The notes below the pieces were generated by a model. The model saw only the letters and a program-made list of their open reading frames with translations, made no database searches and was not told the DNA's origin. From Gammaproteobacteria bacterium (GTDB lineage: Bacteria; Pseudomonadota; Gammaproteobacteria; Burkholderiales; Gallionellaceae): a stretch of DNA of 64,000 bases. The DNA is taken from assembly GCA_018813765.1 (NCBI GenBank), contig JAHJBC010000006.1, positions 372,001-436,000 on the forward strand, read 5' to 3'. This document shows positions 9,594-18,000 of this stretch, in pieces. Numbering within the stretch: the first letter of the stretch is position 1; each line of letters opens with the position of its first letter. A program made the position numbers and the translations under genes.

Positions 9594-9620
9594 GGCGCAA
9601 TAACCAACGGGCATTGCGCC
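9594..9620. repeat. Short REP-like hairpin
   Basis: Perfect 8-bp inverted repeat GGCGCAAT / ATTGCGCC around an 11-base loop, in the gap between the rhodanese terminator and the ferredoxin gene. It has no T-run, so it is more likely a repetitive extragenic palindrome than a terminator. Confidence 0.5.
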
Positions 9621-9731
9621 GTATGTCCGACTCCAGCATGTAGGTTGGACTTCTGTCCGACAAGGTGATCATGGGCATTCAGTCAGACTGAAATCTGACC
9701 CACCAAGGGTGCGACATTCGATCAACCAGCC

Positions 9732-10053
9732 TCAGTAAGATGGAGATTCCCAGTCGAGCGTGTCCCAACTGCTGCTCATCTCGCGACGCTCGATGACCAG
9801 ATCGGATGTAGGCTTGGCGCAGCAAAATAAGACCATGCCCGCGTCCCTGTCCTCCGCAGGCAAGGCGATCTCCGTCGACTTGCCGTGATCAACCGAGCCT
9901 TGCAGCAAATTGCCTTTGCACATACCACATGCCCCGTCGCCGCAACCACGCGGCAATGTGTGGCCATGCCTGGCAGCGGCTTCGAGGATGGTTTCGCCGG
10001 CTTTGGCGGTAAAGGTGTGATTGTCCGGCAGGAGCGTGATGCTGAATCCCATA
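9732..10053 (-). CDS. [2Fe-2S] ferredoxin
   Basis: About 106 residues with the plant-type ferredoxin fold. The cluster ligands are in CGDGACGMC (Cx4Cx2C), and a distal Cys lies in LFCCAKP. GETILEAAARHG precedes the cluster loop, as in the ferredoxin domains of oxygenase reductases. It is a soluble one-electron carrier. I place the start at MGFSITLLPD, where homology-like sequence begins; the open frame continues 22 codons upstream, but no ribosome site favours either choice. No reductase or oxygenase gene lies beside it. A related ferredoxin module is fused into the protein at 47550-49022. Confidence 0.85.
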
Positions 10054-10320
10054 TCGTTTCTGTTTGCCAAGTAATTAAGGAGGATTGATTCCGATGCCGA
10101 GCCCATTGGCACTTGCACCGGGTTTCACCGGGGTACGGGCGACAGTTTATCGCATCGTGTCTTCAGCGTCGCCGCAGATAAATTGTGCGCGACACCCGAT
10201 GCGCATTCCCATGCTGGTATGGCAGGTACTACGGGTTCTCCCATTACCTAAATGGGGAAATTAAGTCAGAATGCCTCCCAAGCGGACAAACATAGTTCGC
10301 TACACAGGAGGATTTTGGAG

Positions 10321-10767
10321 ATGGACTTTGCACAACGGAACAAATTTCCGGGCGACATCAGATACACGCCGGAGCTGCATTTCACAGGTACGAAACTTCA
10401 AACATTCAACGGCGATAAAGCAATACAGGAACACCTCGATCATGTAGCCAAGTTGAAGGACTACATGTGCGCACGGACAAAAGAAATCCCCGAAGTTCCG
10501 CTGAACTGTCATGGCGCATGCCAGGTGTCGCAGTGGTTGAGCAGCGAGAGCGGCAAAGAATTCGTGAATCGAAAAATGCTGGATTCGGTCTGCAAACGCT
10601 GCGAACGTTTTATGGAGATCGCCGCCCAGTCGGTGTTGCTCACAAAAATGGACCGGCCCGAACCGGTTCGGGACGTCCTGCAGTCCACCCTGGATTTTGA
10701 AAGCGCCTCAAAAAGTTTTCAGTCTGGACTGGCGGAATTGCTTGTCGAATGCGGGTACAACCAATAG
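10321..10767 (+). CDS. CZB-like cysteine-rich protein
   Basis: 148 residues. The central part has the layout of chemoreceptor zinc-binding (CZB) domains: a His-containing helix (EHLDHVAKLKDYM), a Cys-x-x-x-x-Trp element (CQVSQWLSSESGKEF) and a following helix. Where CZB domains usually have His, this protein has Cys residues (LDSVCKRCERF), so metal or redox sensing through thiols is possible. No output domain is attached. The ATG at 10321 is chosen because a near-perfect AGGAGG lies 9 bases upstream; an in-frame ATG 23 codons earlier has no such site. Family assignment is tentative. Confidence 0.6.
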   Translation: MDFAQRNKFPGDIRYTPELHFTGTKLQTFNGDKAIQEHLDHVAKLKDYMCARTKEIPEVPLNCHGACQVSQWLSSESGKEFVNRKMLDSVCKRCERFMEIAAQSVLLTKMDRPEPVRDVLQSTLDFESASKSFQSGLAELLVECGYNQ

Positions 10768-10828
10768 GTGCAAGAGCAAGCAGCGTGAAGCTGTTGTCTG
10801 ATCCTGATTACGCATGCCCGGAAACGAA

Positions 10829-10868
10829 CAAGGGCGCGTAGTCACCCACAAGAAAAAGCCCGGCGATG
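10829..10868 (+). pseudogene. Fragment of the S24-like gene 3' end
   Basis: About 35 bases match the S24-like gene near 8632-8667 (GTCACCCACAAGAA and AAGCCCGGC shared) with few differences, encoding VVTHKKKPG in both. Here the sequence runs directly into a terminator hairpin. It is a relic, not a gene. Confidence 0.6.
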
Positions 10869-10880
10869 CCGGGCTTTTTC
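10853..10880 (+). terminator. Rho-independent terminator
   Basis: AAAAAGCCCGGC / GCCGGGCTTTTT with a 2- to 3-base loop and T-run. The left arm overlaps the S24 relic. Confidence 0.85.
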
Positions 10881-11263
10881 AATGGAAAGTATTTCGATGC
10901 CTATATCGCTATATCGTCATCGTGAGTATTCGATGCCAATTGGCTCCTGATGCTATGACAGCTCAAATCCCTCCCTCAATTTCCTGTAGTCGCAGATTGG
11001 TCCCTCTGTTTGCGTATCTGTACTTTGGTACAGTATCTATTATCTTCAGGAATACATACATTTAAAACAATGTTTATATGATATGAGATAGGAAACAAGC
11101 AGGGTAGTTGTCTATAAATCAGTAAGTTAAAAATTATTTTAAGATAGAGCTAAGGTGAGTGTTGGACAGACTCTTCCACCTTTGTTTTCAGGTGGATTGA
11201 TGAATAGGCGGGCAGTATCAGGAAGTTTATATTGATTCATCCACAATTCAGGAGCGCGACACT
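10881..11263. other. AT-rich intergenic region upstream of the PEP-CTERM gene
   Basis: No gene is visible in these ~380 bases. They are AT-rich near 11040-11140 and must hold the promoter of the PEP-CTERM gene, but I could not pick a convincing -35/-10 or sigma-54 box. A CAGGAG ribosome site lies just before 11264. Confidence 0.5.
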
Positions 11264-11851
11264 ATGAATAAATTTGGAAAGAAATTGGCCGCCACGTTCG
11301 TTGTCTTGGCAGCACTGTTTGCTGGTAGCACAAACGCGGCAGAACTCATTACAAACGGCGGCTTTGAGGACGGCATGAACGGATGGTCCTGCACAGGCGC
11401 AGATCTTTGCACGTCGACCAACCAATGGTATCCAGTCCATTCCGGCAGTTTCAATATGCTGGGTTTCGATAACTTGGGCTACGCAACTCTGTCGCAGTCG
11501 ATCTCGACTACGATTGGCAGCAGCTACGATTTTTCGTTCTTTTCCGCCGCAACTCAGCTCGCAGGGAATGTCCTCGGATACAGTTTCTCTGACTACGCCC
11601 ATGCTGTATTCGTACCGACTACGACTTCCTGGTTGCAAACGACAGATAGCTTCATCGCAAATGCCGGTATCACCAATATCCAGTTCTACTTCGCAACCGA
11701 CCCTGGCACCGGCACTTGGAGGATCGATGATGTTTCCGTGCAAGATGGTGTCATGACTCCCGTTCCGGAACCCGAGACCTATGCCATGCTGCTGGTTGGT
11801 TTGGCGCTGCTGGGTTTCACGACCCGTCGCAGAGGGAATGACTTCGCGTAA
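11264..11851 (+). CDS. PEP-CTERM sorting-domain protein
   Basis: 195 residues. An N-terminal signal peptide (cleavage near TNAAE) is followed by a beta-rich extracellular domain starting LITNGGFEDGMNGW, typical of the carbohydrate-binding-like modules in such proteins. The C-terminus is a textbook PEP-CTERM tag: VPEPETYAMLLVGLALLGF then TRRRG. Exosortase (EpsH/XrtA family) would cleave it and release or attach the protein during exopolysaccharide-associated secretion. No exosortase is encoded in this window, so it must lie elsewhere. The gene is transcribed alone, with a strong ribosome site and its own terminator. Confidence 0.9.
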   Translation: MNKFGKKLAATFVVLAALFAGSTNAAELITNGGFEDGMNGWSCTGADLCTSTNQWYPVHSGSFNMLGFDNLGYATLSQSISTTIGSSYDFSFFSAATQLAGNVLGYSFSDYAHAVFVPTTTSWLQTTDSFIANAGITNIQFYFATDPGTGTWRIDDVSVQDGVMTPVPEPETYAMLLVGLALLGFTTRRRGNDFA

Positions 11852-11866
11852 TCAGGTCTCTGCCCG

Positions 11867-11904
11867 AATGAAAAACGGGGGCTTTTGCCCCCGTTTTTCA
11901 TTTT
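11867..11904 (+). terminator. Rho-independent terminator
   Basis: Long near-perfect hairpin: GAAAAACGGGGGC and GCCCCCGTTTTTC around a short loop, then a T-rich tail. Confidence 0.9.
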
Positions 11905-12127
11905 CTGATGGAAAAGTGTCGGTTTGCCGCAATCTCCACAAGTCGATGTTCTTATTGTTGTCGCGCACATGCCAGCGCCTGATGCTGCTCAATATTCCCA
12001 CGTTGATCACCCCTGATTCCCACGCAAAAAAATGAGCGGGACAGTATCTACGTGGATCAAATTTGGATGCGCATTACAGCCCTAAGTGGGGCAGTTTTGG
12101 GTGCGCCGCAACAGTCATACCGGCGAA

Positions 12128-12181
12128 TAACCAGCGACTTGCCCGCTTGCGGGCTTAGTCGAATGGCTAGTTGTTCCATCA
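12128..12181 (-). repeat. Variable-core palindromic element, copy 1
   Basis: Read on the minus strand, this has the left arm CTAGCCATTCGACTAAG, a core hairpin GCCCGC-aa-GCGGGC and the right arm CAAGTCGCTGGTTA. On its left it interrupts a CGTCATACCGGCGA half-palindrome of the ~125-bp element family. The rest of the 11905-12365 gap shows no gene. Confidence 0.75.
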
Positions 12182-12378
12182 ATGACGTATTTCTTTCAAA
12201 TAGCCCGAAACACCCAATACCCGCAACGCATCCGTCAACTACTGGCTTCAGGAAACAGACATAAAACCATAAATATGGTACGGTCTTTAATCCGGCTGAT
12301 CGTAGATAGTGCAAGTAGCTCGAAAACACAAAAAAACAAGATCGCCGCTTTAGTGAAAAACCCTCAGGAGGGGAGTTC

Positions 12379-12609
12379 ATGCAAAAGTTTTGTTTTTCCA
12401 TAAGGACCCGCGATGGTCTGCCGATCTCGCGCCTGATGATCTTGGGTATTAATCAAGATGAAGCCGAACGTAAACTGAAGCAGATGTACCGCTTCTGCGA
12501 AATAATCAGTTGCGCATCGGACAATCAGGCAATGGCAATAAGCGGGAGACATACCTATATCGATGGCGTCACCTCTTTTCTCGCCAAGCAAGAAGGCACT
12601 TCCGGGTAG
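12379..12609 (+). CDS. Small conserved-looking hypothetical protein
   Basis: 76 residues, no signal peptide or membrane segment. The start is supported by a very strong ribosome site (AGGAGGGGAG, 12366-12375). The sequence (IRTRDGLPISRLMILG.NQDEAERKLKQMYRFCEII) looks like one compact alpha/beta domain in which a pair of strands leads to a helix and a Cys. I do not recognise a named family. It stands alone between a repeat-rich gap and a pseudogene. Confidence 0.6.
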   Translation: MQKFCFSIRTRDGLPISRLMILGINQDEAERKLKQMYRFCEIISCASDNQAMAISGRHTYIDGVTSFLAKQEGTSG

Positions 12610-12876
12610 CAAGCAAAACCTCGACTTGACCAGAAATAATCAGGGCACATCACGGCTCCCGTCATCAAATGCGGTACCCGATGCCTGTCCCTGTCATCCT
12701 CTGGACTAAAAGGCACCGGAGTCGATTTGCATTTCATCATCCCAATAAACTTCAAAAATATTTCGACTCCGTACTTCGGGTTGCGCTGGCAAGGTAATGG
12801 TCATGCAAGCGCCTGCCGTTCATCCACCGAAGATTTGGCGCTATCATCCAGCCCATTCATTTAGGATGCTCACCAC

Positions 12877-13053
12877 ATGCAAACCCGCATCTTCATTGTC
12901 GCTGCCCCAGCACGGCAAGAAGCAGCCGCCGAGCGCAATTGCAGCGGCAACGAACTGGTCGCGCTCATGGTACTGAGCGACAGCATGCCCCTCACACTTC
13001 GGACCGGGCTGCACCAAGTAGGGGAGAAACAGGTGTTTTCAGGGAGAGGTTGA
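12877..13053 (+). pseudogene. Truncated paralogue of the S24-like gene
   Basis: This frame begins MQTR and contains NCSGNELVALMVL.DSM, almost identical to the start of the S24-like protein at 8310. The sequence before the ATG (GCTATCATCCA) is also shared. After DSM the match ends and the frame closes after 58 codons, directly abutting the DUF3592 start. The active-site Ser is retained but the catalytic fold is gone. Its tail supplies the AGGGAGAGG ribosome site of the next gene, so transcription from the copied promoter could now drive DUF3592. Confidence 0.7.
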
Positions 13054-14796
13054 ATGCGATTCGAAATACGTAAACGAAGCTGGCTCTTCGTCATCTTCGG
13101 ATTTCCATTTTTTGCCGTCGGCATCTACTTTCTGTTCACCACCGCGCACGCTCTCTATGACGTGATGCGCATGGCCACCTGGCCCCAGACGCAGGGCGAG
13201 CTGACTTCCGCCAACCTGGGCAGCAGCACTTCCGATAACACCACCACCTATCGCGCCACGGCGCAATATCGTTACCGCGTCGGCGGTATCGAGTATGCCG
13301 GAGACCGCGTGGCGATCCACGGCGGCGGCGACAACATCGGCAAATTCCAGCAGCGCCTGGGCAGCCAACTCGAACTCATGTACCTGAGCCGCCAGCCGGT
13401 GACGGTTTACTACAACGCGGACGATCCCGCCGATGCCGTGCTCAACCGCGACATGCGCTTGGAAATGCTCGGCTTCAAGATGATCTTCGTCATCGTCTTC
13501 GGCGGCGCCGGACTCGGCTTGATCATCTTAGGCTACCGCGGCAAGCGCACCATCGTCTCGCCCGAAACTGCGCAAAAGCCCTGGCTGGCCCGCCCCGAGT
13601 GGGCAGATAACCGCATCCGTTCCACTGCGCGCACCGGGATGTATGCGATCTGGTTTTTTGCCGTCATCTGGAACGCACTGAGCCTGCCCACCACCTTCGT
13701 TATGCAGGATGTCTGGCAAAAGGAAGGCGCGCTGGCACTGATCATCCTGCTCTTTCCGCTGGTCGGGCTGGGCCTGCTCTCCTGGGCAATCAAGCTGACC
13801 CGTGAATGGCGGCGTTTCGGTGTCACCCCTTTGAGCATGGACCCGTTCCCCGGCGCAATCGGCGGCGACGTGGGTGGCGAGATCGAACTTCGGGTGCCAT
13901 ACCAACCCGCGCTGGCCTGCGAGGTGACGCTGAGCTGTCTCTACAGTTACGAGTCGGGCAGCGGCGAAGATCGTTCTCAGCAAGAGCGGGTGGAGTGGCA
14001 GGACAGCGGCTATGCCCAGGTGGAGCCGACGGCGCAGGGCATGCGGCTGCGTTTCCGTTTTGCCGTGCCAGCCGGGCTGCGCCCCAGCGAAGAAGAAACC
14101 GGCGATCACTACTTCTGGCGCCTGAGCATCAAGGCGAAATCGCAGAGCGGCGATCTGGATCGCTCCTTCACCATTCCCGTCTACGCCACGGCAGAGCAGT
14201 CCCGCTTTCTGCAACTGGACACCGGCAAGACCGTGCCGCCAGGCGCGCCCGAGATGAAAGCGGAATCGCTGCTGCCGCTGCGCCGCAACGGCACGGTGCA
14301 GGAACTCTACTATCCGATGTTTCGCCAGCCGAAAATTTTCCCGGTGGTCTTGCTGGTCGGGATCATTTTTGCCATCACCGGCATCTTCCTCTGGGGCAAG
14401 GCAGTGCAACAGGGCGGCGGCCTTTATTTCATGGGCGGCATCTTCACCTTCCTGGGCAGCGTGGCGACATTGATCGGTTTCTATATCGGCTTCAACAGCT
14501 ACTACGTCGCCTGGGATGGCCAGCAAGTGCTGGTCATCCGCCGCCTGCTGGGGATGACCGTTCGCCGCCGCCTTGCCGACTACCGGCAAGTGCGCGCGGT
14601 GGAACTGAAAAAAGGCGCCACCTCCAACCAGCAGAACGACGTGCACCAGATCAACTACCACGTCGTGGCACACACGACCGGCGGCGAGATGGTGCTGGCC
14701 GAGAACATCGACTCGCACAGCAAGGCAAAACTGGTGGAAAGCTATTTCCGCGAACAACTCGGGCTGAATAAAACGCCGGGGTTCATGGTGGAGTGA
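13054..14796 (+). CDS. DUF3592-type membrane protein
   Basis: 580 residues. Membrane segments: about 10-32, 142-162, 190-210 and 222-245, with a further pair at about 425-475. The region after the first segment (WPQTQGELTSANLGSS.. YRATAQYRYRVGGIEYAGDRV, then ..PVTVYYNADDPADAVL) is the DUF3592 pattern found in membrane proteins of unknown function. A soluble beta-rich stretch (about 255-400) and a C-terminal PH-like region follow. Function unknown; probably inner-membrane. It is preceded without gap by an S24 relic and followed by a 250-base intergenic region. Its last ~145 coding bases recur, broken, at 20818-20962. Confidence 0.8.
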   Translation: MRFEIRKRSWLFVIFGFPFFAVGIYFLFTTAHALYDVMRMATWPQTQGELTSANLGSSTSDNTTTYRATAQYRYRVGGIEYAGDRVAIHGGGDNIGKFQQRLGSQLELMYLSRQPVTVYYNADDPADAVLNRDMRLEMLGFKMIFVIVFGGAGLGLIILGYRGKRTIVSPETAQKPWLARPEWADNRIRSTARTGMYAIWFFAVIWNALSLPTTFVMQDVWQKEGALALIILLFPLVGLGLLSWAIKLTREWRRFGVTPLSMDPFPGAIGGDVGGEIELRVPYQPALACEVTLSCLYSYESGSGEDRSQQERVEWQDSGYAQVEPTAQGMRLRFRFAVPAGLRPSEEETGDHYFWRLSIKAKSQSGDLDRSFTIPVYATAEQSRFLQLDTGKTVPPGAPEMKAESLLPLRRNGTVQELYYPMFRQPKIFPVVLLVGIIFAITGIFLWGKAVQQGGGLYFMGGIFTFLGSVATLIGFYIGFNSYYVAWDGQQVLVIRRLLGMTVRRRLADYRQVRAVELKKGATSNQQNDVHQINYHVVAHTTGGEMVLAENIDSHSKAKLVESYFREQLGLNKTPGFMVE

Positions 14797-15046
14797 GGCG
14801 GATCGGTTCGCCCTGTTTACAATCTGAAGGTTGATACTTCAAATTGCTCGGCAAGCCAAATGGTGACTACACATTGCAACCGCGCCACGGCTCCCTTCCG
14901 TCGGAGAGCGGTTGGGGTTGAGCAGCACGGAAAGACGACCTGCCGAGGAACCAAGGGGGCGCGTTTGCGATTCTTTTTGGCTACCAACCCTGATCATGGT
15001 GCCATAATGCCGGGGCTTTTGACGTTGCTCACTTGAGGAGGGAGCG

Positions 15047-18000
15047 GTGGATTCCGGGCTATTGATTCATGCAGGCAGCAAATTCACTCTCGAGTTGGTC
15101 GAGCGGTCGGAGTCCGGTTCGGTGGTCGTTAAGTATCCAACCGCCGCCATTCCCATGCCGTCTGTGCTGGCGCGTCTGGAGCATGAGTACTCGGTCGGCT
15201 CGTTACTGCAAATTGCCAATGTGCGCGAAGTGATCGGGCGCACCACCTGGAAGCAGCGCCCGGCCATCGAACTGCGCTACGTTGCCGGTGAAACCTTTAA
15301 GTCCTATTTTCAAACGCCCGAACACCGTCACCTGGAAACGGTTCTGCGCCTGGCGCTGAGTGCGGCAACGACCCTGGCGGAACTCCATGGCGCGGGCGTT
15401 CTGCATCGGGATATCGCCGCCAGCAATCTGCTGGTCGCGGAAGACGGCAATCGCGCGGTCTTCATCGATCTCGGTTTCGCCACGCGTGGCGGTCGGCACG
15501 ATGCCAGCTATGTTGCCTCCATGGAAGGCCAGTTGCCTTATCTCTCGCCCGAGCAGACGGGGCGGCTCGACCTGCCGATCGATGTGCGCAGCGATCTCTA
15601 TTCCTTCGGCATCGTGCTCTACGAGATGCTCACCGGCACGCTGCCGTTCCAGGCGGAGGATCCGGCCGGCTGGGTTCATGCCCACTTGGCGCGCGTGCCT
15701 GACTCGCCGCGACTGCGGGTACCGGAGTTGCCGCAAGTGGTTGCTGATATCGTCATGCGCCTGTTGGCCAAAGTGCCCGATGATCGTTATCAGACGGCAC
15801 GAGGCTTGTGTGCCGATCTGGCGCTATGCCTTGATGCACTGCGCAGCAGCGGCGAGGTGCCGCCGTTTCAGCTCGGGCGGGCAGATCACTCGGGGCGCTT
15901 GCGCTTGCCGCCTCATCTCTACGGACGGGAACGTGAACGGGAATTATTGCGCGCGGCGCTGACGCGCGCGGTTGGCGGCGAACCGGGTGTCCTGTTCGTG
16001 GGCGGTTTTTCCGGGACCGGCAAGACTGCGCTGGTGAACGAGTTGCGCTTCCCCGCCGTCGCCACCGGCGGCCGCTTCGTCGGCGGCAAGTTTGACCAGA
16101 CCTTGCGCGCGATTCCCTACGCCGGATTTGCCGAGGCGTTTACCCAAGTGTGCCAGCAGATGCTCGGCGGTACGGAAGCCGAACTGGCGGCGTTCCGCGG
16201 TCGCGTGCTGGAAACGCTGGGCGCCAATGCCAGCCTGTTGCTTGAGTTCGTGCCTGGACTCGCTGCCATTATCGGATCCCAGCCCGTGCCGCAATCCTTG
16301 CCGACGCTGGAATCGGCCAACCGTTTTGCCATGACGCTGCTGGGCTTCTTTCATTGCATGGTCGATGCGGAACATCCACTGGTGCTGTTTCTCGACGATC
16401 TGCAATGGGCCGATGCCGCATCCCTGGAACTGCTGCGCATGATCATGAGCCGCTCGGTGCGAAGGCATTTCCTGATCGTCTGTGCTTATCGTGAAGCCGA
16501 ACTCGGCGCCGCCCCCGCGTTGCCCGGCTTGATGGAACATCTACGGAACGGGGGAGTGCACATCGAAAAACTGTCGCTGGACGGACTCTCCCTGTCCCAG
16601 AGCGAAACCATGCTGGCCGACATGCTCGATGTTGCGCCGGAAAAGGCCGCGCCGCTGGCAGCAATGATCCATGCCAAAACCGGCGGCAATCCTTTCTTCA
16701 TGCGTCAGGTGCTGGAGACCCTGGCCGGGGAGGACGCGCTGCACTTCGATGCGGAAGCCGCTGCCTGGCAGTGGGACGATATGCGCGTGAACGCGCTCGG
16801 CATCAGCGACAACGTCATCGAACTGATGCTGCGCAAGATCGCCAGCCTGCCGACCGGTGCGCGTACGGGTTTGCAGGTGGCCGCCTGCATCGGCAATACA
16901 TTCCTGTTCGATCTGGCCGACAACGGCTTGCAGGTCGAACCCGGCGAGGCCAGGACCATGCTCGCACCGGCGGTCGAAGAGGGACTCATCGCCGTGCTCA
17001 ACGGGCATGCCCGTTTCACGCATGATCGCATTCAGCAGGCCGTGTACCAGACGCTTTCGGCAGAGGAGGCGCAGCGCATCCATCTGGCGCTTGGCCGCCA
17101 CCTGCTGGCGCAAGGACAGGGCCGCGACCAGGTGCTTGCCGCCGTGCAACAACTCAACATCGGCGCGCCGCTGATCGAGGCGGAAGACGAATGCCTGCGC
17201 CTGGCAACGCTCAACCTGGAAGCCGGACGCATGGTCAAGTCGGCCATGGCCTACGGCGGCGCCGGCGAATTCTTTGCCCAGGGGGAGCAGATGCTCGCCC
17301 GCTGTTCTCATGCACCGGCCCCGCTCTCGTTCGAGTTGCGTTTGCAGCGTGCCGAGATCGAGTTCCTCGCCGGACACGTGGCTGCGGCGATCGGCAGTTT
17401 GCGCGCACTGCTGGCCGATGCGCCCGATGCGCAGGGGCGCGCGCGCATCTATGAGTTATTGATCCGCATTCATACCGTCGAATTCAATCTGACCGAGGCG
17501 CTGGCCACCGGTGTCGAGGCGCTGAAGGAGTTGGGGGTCGTCATTCCCGTGCTGGATTCGGAAACGGCCTTGCTCAGCGAGGTCGACGCAATCGATAGCC
17601 TGTTGGCGCAGCGCGGTGTCGACCGCATCGACCAATGGCCGGAAATGACCGACAGCAATGCATTGGCGGTCATGGGCCTGCTGACGAACCTGGTACCGGC
17701 AGCTTATATTGCCAATGCCGGGATTTTTCCGGGGCTGGCAATCGAGTTCATGCGCCGGGCCGTCACGGGAGGCTTGTCGGCCTACACATCGTTTGCCATT
17801 TCCACCTATGGCCTGCTGCTGACGTTCAAGCTTCAGCGCTTCGAGCAGGCGGGCGCCCTCAGTCGCTTCGGCGTCAGGCTGGCGGAGCGTCCGGACGCGC
17901 AAGTCTTGCGCGCGCGCGTCCATTTCTTCAGCGCCGTCCTCATCCTGCACTGGACCGAACCGCTTGCGACAACGCTGCCGCAACTCGAAGCCGCGTGGAA

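Noticed and set aside
13528-14757. 409-codon minus-strand frame
   Set aside because: Antisense of the DUF3592 gene, which has proper membrane segments and a ribosome site.
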